A stretch of 64,000 nt of DNA from Mermis nigrescens (taxonomy: Eukaryota; Nematoda; Enoplea; Mermithida; Mermithidae). Both the position numbers and the translations under genes were made by a program. The DNA lies in assembly GCA_036768485.1 (NCBI GenBank), contig JAVLUZ010000769.1:1-64000 (forward strand), written 5' to 3'. Positions 43,601-52,599 of the stretch are shown here, one piece after another (position 1 is the first letter of the stretch; every line of letters starts with the position of its first letter). The notes under the pieces are model-generated. The model saw only the letters and a list, made by a program, of their open reading frames with translations, did no database searches and had not been told where the DNA came from.

Positions 43601-44769
43601 CAACTTTTTGAATTTTTTTACCGGCAACTTGCCGACGTTTTATTCGTAGCACGACTTAATGAAGTCAACGCGGTCGGGCAGGAAGGATGTCAATCTGTGA
43701 TAATTTTTCAGCTAAAATGGCCTTAAAAACAGATCATGCAAATGTCATAGAAGCTGCAATAATCAATGTTTCGGATAATTTTCAAGCAATTTTGCAGTAA
43801 AGTTTGCACTTTTATCATTTTTTGGCCTGGATTTTGTCTTATTATTGTTCGCAGAGAACTACTTTTCTTACGGGAACTAAACCATGCTATAAGCAGCGGT
43901 CAAATATTTGGGGTCTGAGTGGAGTAAAACCGGCAAAAACCCAAAAACATGCCAAAATTCTAATTCTGGGGTCTATCGATTTTTGGGGGTCAACCGGATG
44001 CTATAGGGGTGTAAACCCCATAACATGCCCTCTACCACGCCCAATTATAGTGTAAACCCCTAAGTTTCACGTTCATGTCTGACAGTAATCTACTTAAACC
44101 GCTATTTATTACAATTATCATTAAATTTTTATTACCTGAATTTTCTCACAAATCGTGCAAATTGTTTTTTGTTGTATATTCTGGTGATTTGAGTATCAAT
44201 TTATATCAAGCATGAATACAGGGCTGTTTATTTATTAATATATATTGTGTAAATATGTTCTTCCATAGAAGTTAAGTAGATGACACAATTGAACGATGAC
44301 TTAACTGATCTAATGGCGAGCCGTTGCAAAGATCAAATATTCATAATGCTTTTTGCAAAGTTTCATCTCGTCGATAAAAGTATATAGGCAGCGGAGGAAA
44401 AATCGCAACATTTTTATTCGCAGAAAAGATTGGAACATAAATATGTAAAATCTGAATTTACCGAGAAAAAAATTAAAAGTTCTTTTAAACGTTTTCAATG
44501 TTTTAGTGTACTTACAAAAGCAGGATGTCACAAATCCTTCAAAACAAAACTTTTATAGCACATTTGACATATCTGTGATTGTGCAAAAGACTAGCTAAAT
44601 ATTAATAAATGAAGTCAATTCTTCGTTGGGCGGGTAAAATTTCGAAATATCGGTGGAAAATCGACAAACTAAATTTCCGGATTAGACAGTTCGAAGTTTC
44701 CGAATAATTCTGGAAACATAGAACTTGCTGTCACTTGAAGATGTACGATGTCAGTAGTATACCGTGCTT

Positions 44770-45005
44770 CCCTAGACTCATATCTTATAGCGTTGTAGGG
44801 TTATAAGATAGGCAGATCTGCTCCCTGGCCCAAAATCGAGGTTGCGCCAGGGAGCAAATGGGTTGGGGTCCTGCCCGAAAACTGCTCAGGGAGGGCGCGC
44901 TCCAGCTTAGGGCCCAGGGCCAGGGGGAGGGGGTGCAATAATCCAGGGGGGTTATTACCCAGAGGTTATTATTCAGGGGGTTATTTCTGAAGAGGCGTAA
45001 GTCAA
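44770..45005 (-). repeat. GC-rich module (copy 2, inverted)
   Basis: Mirror of 53,270-53,510: 'gagcaaatgggttggggtcc', 'gggcccagggccaggggga', 'ggttattacccagaggtta', ending 'gaagaggcgtaagtcaag'. It flanks the fold-back element at left as its partner flanks it at right. Confidence 0.65.
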
Positions 45006-45400
45006 GAACCAGCGGTCGGATCGGGCTTAAATTTCTCAGAGTATGATGTATATAGGGGAGGCATGCTACGCATAGAATTTCAGCGCGCAGCCTACAGTTT
45101 ACCAATTTACTTTACTTTCTCGTATAGCACTATATTTCAAGAACTAAAGGGCGGATTTAGCTCAAATTTTCAGAGTAGGGTGAATACCCTATTTGCAAAT
45201 TATTACAAAAATTTGGAATAAGTACTCAACAGTATATCAATTTACTTTACACTTTCTCATATAGAACTATAATTCGAGAACTATAGGGCGTATTTAGCTC
45301 AAACTTTCAGGGTAAGATATATAAGGTGTGCTATGTACAAAATTTTAGCGCAGAAACCTAGAGTATGCCGATTACACTGCCTGATGGCGTCAAACGGATG
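45005..45400 (-). repeat. Satellite S2, about three inverted units
   Basis: Reverse-strand units of the ~125-bp satellite ('ttctcagagtatgatgta', 'cagcgcgcagcctacagttt', 'ccaatttactttactttctc'). Confidence 0.65.
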
Positions 45401-45500
45401 AATGTAAAGTTCTCTATGGAGATCTATTGTTTATAACTAGTAATCAATTATAATAAACATGCCCAAACCTGCCAGTAAGCTTAGGTGGGAAGGGGTATGC

Positions 45501-45503
<3 letters not shown>

Positions 45504-45574
<71 letters not shown>
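45504..45574 (+). repeat. (GT)n microsatellite at left edge of the fold-back element
   Basis: About 35 GT units. Mirrored by (CA)n at 52,480-52,543. Between it and the 238-aa gene lies a small GCGCCACCTCCACAA(A/G) repeat. Confidence 0.95.
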
Positions 45575-45575
<1 letters not shown>

Positions 45576-45686
45576 GGGGGTAGCAGTCCCTGTGGGAGTC
45601 CACAAGCGCCACCTCCACAAACGCCACCTCCACAAGCGCTACTGCGTTCACTATAGCCTTTATAGTTAGTTTACGAAAGTAGTCAG

Positions 45687-46403
45687 CTATTTCGTCATCA
45701 GGTCGTAGCGATGATTATCTACGTGCAAATTAATTATTTTGATGGCCCTTGGCCCTTCATAAAACAGAATATTGTCCGAGTAAACTTTAATTTGGTAGTC
45801 AGGTACCAGAACGTTTTGAATTTTTTCAACAGCATCAAGACCGTATTTTTCTTTATCAGTGTTAAGATCAGCTTTGTGCATTAAGTCTAGAGCAAGCTGC
45901 TTTTGTAAACAATGTCGCCCTTTATCGCCTTTCCTAATAGACTCCCATTTTGGGCTATTGTCCAGCTTTGCTATTCCTGTAACAACAGCTCGAGGAAGTG
46001 ATAAATTATCATTTGATGCAATTTTAATGTACGCTCCTCTGCCCAATTGTGGTTTCTTATTTACTACGACTACCTTGAAGATCATATCTTCGTCAAACCT
46101 AAGCTCCTTACTGGACTGTGCTATATTTTCAATAATACTAAAAACTTTGTTGGTGTTCAGATACTGACGCTGAGTAAATGGAACTAATACAGGGAAGTCA
46201 AGGCATGAATGTTTGATTTCTAGACCTATCAGACTGTCTGCGGGGTAATGCTTGAGTATCTGCTGGATAGCTTGCTCAAACATCTCTTCAATATCAGGAC
46301 AGTCATCAAGGTTTCGAAACTTTAGTCGAAATGTACTTGCAGCTGACTTAAACCTACGAACAGAAGTGAATGAGTGTTCGCTTACTTCAAAAAATTGATC
46401 CAT
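45687..46403 (-). pseudogene. PolB N-terminal fragment, left arm (238 aa)
   Basis: An open frame from ATG at 46,403, 37 bp below a TATAAATA box. It contains FKVVVVNKKPQLGRGAYI, AVVTGIAKL, SIRKGDKGRHCLQKQLALDL, and ends with QIKVYSDNILFYEGPRAI...HVDNHRYDLMTK and a stop. From memory this is the region that precedes the zinc finger and polymerase core in many metazoan Polinton PolB proteins, usually continuing 'HYDVIT...FF'. Here it stops there and the element turns into minisatellite and (GT)n, so I read it as a PolB truncated to its N-terminal domain. A stand-alone gene is possible. It is identical at protein level to the right-arm copy. Confidence 0.6.
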
Positions 46404-46439
46404 TTTTGAGGAAAACTATAACAAATACTGCTTGACCCT

Positions 46440-46447
46440 TATTTATA
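46440..46447 (-). promoter_or_regulatory. TATAAATA box for the left PolB fragment
   Basis: TATAAATA on the minus strand, 37 bp before the ATG at 46,403. It is back-to-back with the integrase box 52 bp away, so the two genes are divergently transcribed. Confidence 0.6.
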
Positions 46448-46498
46448 GACAAAATTATTGCATTAGATGGTAAGAATCCAAAAACTAGGAATGTTGTT

Positions 46499-46506
46499 TA
46501 TAAATA
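46499..46506 (+). promoter_or_regulatory. TATAAATA box for the left integrase
   Basis: TATAAATA 27 bp before the ATG at 46,533. It lies inside the longer frame that opens at 46,467, which argues for 46,533 as the real start. Confidence 0.6.
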
Positions 46507-46532
46507 GATGGAATGCTAAAAATTGTTCAAGA

Positions 46533-47591
46533 ATGAATAAAATACTTAAGAAACTGTACTACAATCCACAAAGTGGATACACTGGCGTTAATCAACTTTA
46601 CACTCGCATCAAAAAGATTCGCCCGACTGTTAAATTAGAACAAGTACGTGCCTGGCTAGAAAAGCAACCCACCTATACTTTACACAAACCCGTCCTCAAG
46701 CATTATTCACGAAATAAAGTATTAGTAAGCAGCATTGATGAGCAATGGCAATGTGATATTGTAGATCTTCAATCTTCAGCGAAGCATAATGATAATTTTA
46801 AGTATCTCTTGAATTGCATAGACATTTTTTCAAAATACGCATGGTCTCTTCCTCTAAAATCTAAAAGTTCAAAAGATGTTCTGACCGCTTTTCAAAGCAT
46901 TTTAAATTCATCTAATCGAAAACCGTACAAGCTGCAAACGGACGCAGGGACCGAATTTACAAACAAGGAGTTCCAGAAATTTCTAAAATCTGAATCTATC
47001 GATTTTCTCACGACCAGAAGCGAAACAAAAGCTAGCATAGTTGAACGTTTTAATCGCACGCTTAAAGAACGTATGTGGCGGTACTTCACAAAGAGTAATT
47101 CGTATAAATATATTGACATATTACTCGACTTGATAAAAAATTATAATCACTCTAAGCATCGTACGATAGGTACATCGCCAGCTAATGTGACCGTAAAAAA
47201 TGAGACGGACATCTTGAATAGAGCATTTAGAATTGATAAACAGAACGTTGTCTTTAAATTTAATATTGGCGATAAAGTCCGACTGAGTAAAGTTAAGCGC
47301 ACTTTTGAAAAAGGATTTTGGCCCAACTGGACAGAGGAGTTTTTCGTAATTAAATAAAGATATGCTCGAACCCCATCCGTTTATGTTCTAGAAGACCAAA
47401 TGGGCGAAAGAGTCGAGGGTATTTTTTATGAGCCTGAATTGCAAAAAATTGAAACAAAAACTGACGATTTGTATGTAATTGAAAAGATTTTGAAAACACG
47501 TAAGAAAGGCAATAAAACTAATTATTTAGTACGGTGGCGAGGGTACCCAGAAAAGTTTGATTCCTGGGTCTCGAACCTAATAAAGTTATAA
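46533..47591 (+). pseudogene. Chromodomain integrase, left arm, broken by a stop
   Basis: Start taken as MNKILKKLYYNP just below a TATAAATA box; 46,467 is an upstream alternative. N-terminal helices with TYTLHKPVLKHYSR, then the D,D,E core: DEQWQCDIVDL (Asp75/78), LQTDAGTEF (Asp137), IVERFNRT (Glu171). After NWTEEFFVIK a TAA (47,355-47,357) interrupts. The same frame continues through GIFYEPELQ to a chromodomain, LYVIEKILKTR...YLVRWRGYPEKFDSWV, ending at 47,591. The catalytic core is complete, but the chromodomain would need readthrough or separate translation from ATG 47,400. The right arm has the same stop. Four residues differ from the right copy. Confidence 0.85.
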
Positions 47592-47594
47592 ATA
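47587..47594 (+). promoter_or_regulatory. TATAAATA box for the left 105-aa gene
   Basis: TATAAATA overlapping the chromodomain stop codon, 34 bp before the ATG at 47,629. Confidence 0.6.
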
Positions 47595-47628
47595 GTAAGT
47601 AATTCTGTATTTCCAATTAAAGGCAAAA

Positions 47629-47945
47629 ATGGAGATCAGCCGATGTTTTTTCAATCATATGTTGCATCGTTTGTCACAATACACTTACTTGTCTGATGAT
47701 GCAATTGGAGATTATTTTTGGCCAAAAATGAGCGAGCAATATAAGCAAACATTGCTGGAATTTGATGAGAATGCCATGTTGAGCTTCTCAAAGTATATCA
47801 GAAAACGATAAAAAAGGGCGATATTTACACATTATTTAAATTATGGGAATTTCTAAGTCCCGAGGCCAAATTTTATTTTGCAAACCTTTGCACCACACAC
47901 ATAGACGAGCACCTAATCTCATCCATGTCTAAGGTTTTAATATAA
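47629..47945 (+). pseudogene. Orphan 105-aa gene, left arm, frameshifted
   Basis: Matches the intact right-arm gene (50,111-50,428), but one T is missing after AAAACGA near 47,810, closing the frame after 60 codons. Unknown family; see the right copy. Confidence 0.7.
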
Positions 47946-48180
47946 AGTTTTGCGGAGTTTGGAAAATTTTTTGTAAAGTTTGGAAATTTTTTGTTAAAGT
48001 TTGGAAATTTTTTTGTAAAGTTTGGAAAATTTTTTGCAGAGTTTGGAATTAATTTTGTGTGCTTAAGCATAGGAATTTTGCAGAGTTTGGAAAATTTTTT
48101 GTAAAGTTCGGAAATTTTTTGTAAAGTTTGGAAAATTTTTTGTAAAGTTTGGAAAATTTCTTGTAAAGTTTGGAAAATTA
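47945..48180 (-). repeat. Iteron-like array, left arm of fold-back
   Basis: About a dozen 18-20-bp units, (on the minus strand) TTTCCAAACTTTACAAAAAA, with one island CCTATGCTTAAGCACAC at ~48,056-48,072. Located between the 3' ends of the 105-aa and TBP-like genes. Confidence 0.85.
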
Positions 48181-48730
48181 TCATTTAATTTGGCATCGTT
48201 CAAGCATTGTTGAGACTATTTTATATGCTATATGCAACTCATCGCTTGTGTTTTGCACCTGTGAGAATCATTTTTCCGCTTGTAAAGAGCAAAAATGTTA
48301 CATTTTGAAATTTGTATACTAAACCAGGAAACAATTCTACTTCGTACATGCATTTCCCATTTACCATCTCATAAAATTTACAAAGATCAATGCGAAATCC
48401 CAAGTTAGCCGAGCCAACAAAAAGCTCAGGCTTTATTTTCAACATTGAATTCTCCATCTTTAGTATTTGGATGAATGCCTTTATCGTATTTTCGCCTTCT
48501 TGTATAGTTTTAGCTCCAACGCATACAATTTTACCCGATCTGAAAATCAGTAATGTTGCCTGCGGTAATCGAAATACAATACTTGGAAATCTTTGGTGAC
48601 TGTATTGCGCAGTATTTGGCAATTTCAGATAGACATCATCTAGATTTAGCGTATTCGGCAGTGCTGTAGTTAGCACAATGTTTTGTATTGTAGACCGACG
48701 TTTGTCTGTGTGAATTTCAGTTAGATAACG
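48181..48730 (-). pseudogene. TATA-binding-protein (TBP)-like gene, left arm
   Basis: The frame shows a full two-repeat TBP saddle. Repeat 1 has IQNIV, QRFPSIVFRL and LLIFRSGKIVCVGAK; repeat 2 has ELFVGSANLGF, ELFPGLVYKF and LLFTSGKMILTGAK. All four DNA-intercalating Phe positions known from TBPs are Phe (30, 45, 116, 131, numbering from 48,676). The loop between each Phe pair is about two residues shorter than I remember for eukaryotic TBPs. Defects: no in-frame ATG (a TGA at 48,731-48,733 closes the frame upstream), and one inserted base at ~48,243 shifts the last 25 codons, which are intact in the right arm (KHKHELHIAYKIVSTMLERC). The N-terminus may come from an upstream exon or be lost. 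I see no better alternative to TBP. Confidence 0.85.
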
Positions 48731-49440
48731 TCACTTGACACCTTTGTATAAACTTCAATTACTAACCTAATTTCATACATCAGTGTAAACTCTAATTGTC
48801 TTAACCAACTTTACACTTTAATCGGACTTAAGTTACCTAGCGTTCGTTACGAGCGACTGTAACTTCGATTGCCTAACATTTCAAATCGAATTTGGTGTGC
48901 TTCAGTTAACCGGTCTATTTTACAAGTAAAATACTGGATCTAGTATACAATTTACCCTTCCAGCGTTTTTAGCCGATCCATATAAGCTACAGCCTAATCA
49001 AACTTATCGTACTATTCTGGCAAAATTGATTAATTTACGAGTGTAAACTTACTGCTTTAAAAAATTGAAAAAACTACTTCATAAAGAAGTAAAGTCAGTT
49101 TTTCAATTGTTTTAAAGCGTAAGTTTAGCATAAATTGATCAATTTTACCAGAATATTCAATAGGCTTATAGCTATCTTCTTGTAAAGTTTGATTACTGCA
49201 GCTTATATGGATCGGCGTATAAACGCTGGGGGGGGGGTAAATGTATATTAGATCAATTGTACTTATAAAATAAACCAGGTGCATGAAGTAAAATTGGATA
49301 TCGTTTCATCAACTGTACGTACTAGGTAACAATCCACGCTAAAGTGTAAAGTTGGTCAAATAATTAGCGTATACACTGATGTATAAATCAGGTTAGGTAG
49401 TGGTTTACAAAATTGTTAAGCGTTATCTGAAACTAACACA
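48731..49440. other. Centre of the fold-back element
   Basis: Imperfect palindrome: 'caattagagtttacactgatgtat' (minus) with 'agcgtatacactgatgtat', 'agcttatatggatcgg' with its inverse at 48,970, 'gtgtaaagttggt' on both sides, and a turn near 49,080. Contains a G9 run at 49,230. Arms here are far less alike than outside. No ORF supported. Confidence 0.7.
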
Positions 49441-49895
49441 AACATCTCTATACAACTCATTGTGCGAACGTTCGAATACGCTAAATCAAGATGATGTCTA
49501 TTTGAAATTGCCAAATACAGCATCAATCAGATGAGTTCAATATTATTTCGATTACTTTAGCAACATTACTGATTTTAAGATCGGGTAAAATTATGCGTAT
49601 AACTATAACTCAATAAAGGCATTCGTCAAAACTAAAGCATGGAGACTGTTTAAGCTGAGCTTAGCTGGCTAACTTGGGATTTCGCATTGATCTTTGTAAA
49701 TTTTATGAGATGGTAAATGGGAAATGCATGTACGAAGTAGAATTGTTTCCTGGTTTAGTATACAAATTTCAAAATGTAACATTTTTGCTCTTTACAAGCG
49801 GAAAAATGATTCTCACAGGTGCAAAACACAAGCATGAGTTGCATATAGCATATAAAATAGTCTCAACAATGCTTGAACGATGCCAAATTAAATGA
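49440..49895 (+). pseudogene. TBP-like gene, right arm: decayed repeat 1, intact repeat 2
   Basis: From 49,667 the frame LGFRIDLCKFYEMVNGKCMY, ELFPGLVYKF, LLFTSGKMILTGAK and the C-terminus to 49,895 is intact and equals the left copy without its frameshift. Upstream (49,440-49,666) only fragments align ('cattgtgcgaac', 'gatgatgtctatttgaaatt', 'ataaaggcattcgtc') with stops and deletions. Each arm thus keeps a different part of the gene. Confidence 0.8.
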
Positions 49896-50110
49896 TAATT
49901 TTCCAAACTTTACAGGAAATTTTCCAAACTTTACAAAAAATTTTCCAAACTTTACAAAAAATTTCCAAACTTTACAAAAAATTTTCCAAACTCTGCAAAA
50001 TTCCTATGCTTAAGCACACAAAATTAATTCCAAACTCTGCAAAAAATTTTCCAAACTTTACAAAAAAATTTCCAAACTTTACAACAAAATTTTCCAAACT
50101 CCGCAAAACT
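49895..50110 (+). repeat. Iteron-like array, right arm of fold-back
   Basis: About eleven units TTTCCAAACTTTACAAAAAA with island CCTATGCTTAAGCACAC (50,006-50,022). About one unit shorter than the left-arm array. Confidence 0.85.
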
Positions 50111-50428
50111 TTATATTAAAACCTTAGACATGGATGAGATTAGGTGCTCGTCTATGTGTGTGGTGTAAAGGTTTGCAAAATAAAATTTGGCCTCGGGACT
50201 TAGAAATTCCCATAATTTAAATAATGTGTAAATATCGCCCTTTTTTAATCGTTTTCTGATATACTTTGAGAAGCTCAACATGGCATTCTCATCAAATTCC
50301 AGCAATGTTTGCTTATATTGCTCGCTCATTTTTGGCCAAAAATAATCTCCAATTGCATCATCAGACAAGTAAGTGTATTGTGACAAACGATGCAACATAT
50401 GATTGAAAAAACATCGGCTGATCTCCAT
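50111..50428 (-). CDS. Orphan 105-aa protein of the fold-back element
   Basis: Intact ORF from ATG at 50,428, 34 bp below a TATAAATA box. Aromatic-rich N-terminus (MEISRCFFNHMLHRLSQYTY), YFWPKMSEQYKQTLLEF, FSKYIRKRLKKGDIYTLFK, and KFYFANLYTTHIDEHLISSM. It looks like a small, mostly helical soluble protein without cysteine motif or membrane segment. I do not recognise a family. It lies downstream of the integrase on the same strand and converges on the iteron-like array. The left-arm copy has lost one base. Being the only fully intact small gene in the element, it may still be made. Confidence 0.65.
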   Translation of the reverse strand: MEISRCFFNHMLHRLSQYTYLSDDAIGDYFWPKMSEQYKQTLLEFDENAMLSFSKYIRKRLKKGDIYTLFKLWEFLSPEAKFYFANLYTTHIDEHLISSMSKVLI

Positions 50429-50462
50429 TTGTGCCTTTAATTGGAAATACAGAATTACTTAC

Positions 50463-50470
50463 TATTTATA
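50463..50470 (-). promoter_or_regulatory. TATAAATA box for the right 105-aa gene
   Basis: Mirror of the left-arm box, 34 bp before the ATG at 50,428. Confidence 0.6.
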
Positions 50471-51524
50471 ACTTTATTAGGTTCGAGACCCAGGAATCAA
50501 ACTTTTCTGGGTACCCTCGCCACCGTACTAAATAATTAGTTTTATTGCCTTTCTTACGTGTTTTCAAAATCTTTTCAATTACATACAAATCGTCAGTTTT
50601 TGTTTCAATTTTTTGCAATTCGGGCTCATAAAAAATACCCTCGACTCTTTCGCCCATTTGGTCTTCTAGAACATAAACGGATGGGGTTCGAGCATATCTT
50701 TATTTAATTACGAAAAACTCCTCTGTCCAGTTGGGCCAAAATCCTTTTTCAAAAGTGCGCTTAACTTTACTCAGTCGGACTTTATCGCCAATATTAAATT
50801 TAAAGACAACGTTCTGTTTATCAATTCTAAATGCTCTATTCAAGATGTCCGTCTCATTTTTTACGGTCACATTAGCTGGCGATGTACCTATCGTACGATG
50901 CTTAGAGTGATTATAATTTTTTATCAAGTCGGGTAATATGTCAATATATTTATACGAATTACTCTTTGTGAAGTACCGCCACATACGTTCTTTAACCGTG
51001 CGATTAAAACGTTCAACTATGCTAGCTTTTGTTTCGCTTCTGGTCGTGAAAAAATCGATAGATTCAGATTTTAGAAATTTCTGGAACTCCTTGTTTGTAA
51101 ATTCGGTCCCTGCGTCCGTTTGCAGCTTGTACGGTTTTCGATTAGATGAATTTAAAATGCTTTGAAAAGCGGTCAGAACATCTTTTGAACTTTTAGATTT
51201 TAGAGGAAGAGACCATGCGTATTTTGAAAAAATGTCTATGCAATTCAAGAGATACTTAAAATTATCATTATGCTTCGCTAAAGATTGAAGATCTACAATA
51301 TCACATTGCCATTGCTCATCAATGCTGCTTACTAATACTTTATTTCGTGAATAATGCTTGAGGACGGGTTTGTGTAAAGTATAGGTGGGTTGCTTTTCTA
51401 GCCAGGCACGTACTTGTTCTAATTTAACAGTCGGGCGAATCTTTTTGATGCGAGTGTAAAGTTGATTAACGCCAGTGTATCCACTTTGTGGATTGTAGTA
51501 CAGTTTCTTAAGTATTTTATTCAT
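50466..51524 (-). pseudogene. Chromodomain integrase, right arm, broken by the same stop
   Basis: Same domain order as the left copy, start at 51,524 (27 bp below TATAAATA at 51,551-51,558). The stop at 50,700-50,702 is at the same codon as in the left arm. Differences from the left copy: Leu for Ser in QSLAKH, Phe for Leu in DFFTTRS, Val for Leu in NRTVKER, Pro for Leu in DILPDL. The Pro falls in a helix after the catalytic Glu and may be harmful. Confidence 0.85.
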
Positions 51525-51550
51525 TCTTGAACAATTTTTAGCATTCCATC

Positions 51551-51558
51551 TATTTATA
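51551..51558 (-). promoter_or_regulatory. TATAAATA box for the right integrase
   Basis: Mirror of 46,499-46,506, 27 bp before the ATG at 51,524. Confidence 0.6.
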
Positions 51559-51609
51559 AACAACATTCCTAGTTTTTGGATTCTTACCATCTAATGCAAT
51601 AATTTTGTC

Positions 51610-51617
51610 TATAAATA
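51610..51617 (+). promoter_or_regulatory. TATAAATA box for the right PolB fragment
   Basis: TATAAATA 37 bp before the ATG at 51,654, mirror of 46,440-46,447. Confidence 0.6.
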
Positions 51618-51653
51618 AGGGTCAAGCAGTATATGTTATAGTTTTCCTCAAAA

Positions 51654-52370
51654 ATGGATCAATTTTTTGAAGTAAGCGAACACTCATTCACTTCTGTTCG
51701 TAGGTTTAAGTCAGCTGCAAGTACATTTCGACTAAAGTTTCGAAACCTTGATGACTGTCCTGATATTGAAGAGATGTTTGAGCAAGCTATCCAGCAGATA
51801 CTCAAGCATTACCCCGCAGACAGTCTGATAGGTCTAGAAATCAAACATTCATGCCTTGACTTCCCTGTATTAGTTCCATTTACTCAGCGTCAGTATCTGA
51901 ACACCAACAAAGTTTTTAGTATTATTGAAAATATAGCACAGTCCAGTAAGGAGCTTAGGTTTGACGAAGATATGATCTTCAAGGTAGTCGTAGTAAATAA
52001 GAAACCACAATTGGGCAGAGGAGCGTACATTAAAATTGCATCAAATGATAATTTATCACTTCCTCGAGCTGTTGTTACAGGAATAGCAAAGCTGGACAAT
52101 AGCCCAAAATGGGAGTCTATTAGGAAAGGCGATAAAGGGCGACATTGTTTACAAAAGCAGCTTGCTCTAGACTTAATGCACAAAGCTGATCTTAACACTG
52201 ATAAAGAAAAATACGGTCTTGATGCTGTTGAAAAAATTCAAAACGTTCTGGTACCTGACTACCAAATTAAAGTTTACTCGGACAATATTCTGTTTTATGA
52301 AGGGCCAAGGGCCATCAAAATAATTAATTTGCACGTAGATAATCATCGCTACGACCTGATGACGAAATAG
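51654..52370 (+). pseudogene. PolB N-terminal fragment, right arm (238 aa)
   Basis: Identical in protein sequence to the left-arm ORF and facing outward toward the (CA)n tract. The frame is open for all 238 codons. The polymerase domain is absent in both arms, so the truncation pre-dates or accompanied the inverted arrangement. Confidence 0.6.
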
Positions 52371-52478
52371 CTGACTACTTTCGTAAACTAACTATAAAGG
52401 CTATAGTGAACGCAGTAGCGCTTGTGGAGGTGGCGTTTGTGGAGGTGGCGCTTGTGGACTCCCACAGGGACTGCTACC

Positions 52479-52479
<1 letters not shown>

Positions 52480-52543
<64 letters not shown>
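52480..52543 (+). repeat. (CA)n microsatellite at right edge of the fold-back element
   Basis: Mirror of the left (GT)n tract. Sequence outside it ('accacacactgacaatgttg') differs from the left flank, so arm identity ends here. ORFs reading poly-Thr-His or poly-Cys-Val across it are artefacts. Confidence 0.95.
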
Positions 52544-52544
<1 letters not shown>

Positions 52545-52599
52545 ACCACACACTGACAATGTTGTTTCGGAACAAATTCTTCCGGAACCAACTGTTACT

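Larger units (their letters stand above)
42660..44600 (+). repeat. Third, decayed copy of the duplicated unit
   Basis: Blocks match the right arm in order and orientation: 42,700-42,800 with 37,100-37,200 ('atatacttcgactttcgcgtttc'-type block), 43,430-43,640 with 37,530-37,720 (Cys-rich ORF and flank), 43,660-43,800 with 37,735-37,880, and 44,100-44,520 with 38,050-38,480. Divergence is higher than between the two main arms. Two MITEs interrupt it. Confidence 0.6.
45504..52545. mobile_element. 7-kb fold-back Polinton derivative encoding a TBP-like protein
   Basis: Two inverted arms, with paired gene coordinates summing to 98,057 in the outer parts (45,687 with 52,370; 46,467 with 51,590; 47,629 with 50,428). 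Outer arms are almost identical: the 238-aa ORF is the same in both and the integrase ORFs differ at four of 296 positions. From about 48,405 / 49,667 inward the match falls sharply to diverged similarity. The centre is near 49,080 ('ctacttcataaagaagtaa'). The outer ends are (GT)n at 45,504-45,574 and (CA)n at 52,480-52,543. Each arm carries PolB N-terminus, integrase, a 105-aa orphan, an iteron-like array and a TBP-fold gene. Confidence 0.8.

Noticed and set aside
45444..45656. Poly-Thr-His and poly-Cys-Val ORFs
   Set aside because: Translations of the (GT)n microsatellite.
45859..46167. 102-codon ORF opposite the PolB fragment, and its mirror at 51,890-52,198
   Set aside because: Antisense shadow of the 238-aa frame; conserved in both arms only because the arms are identical.
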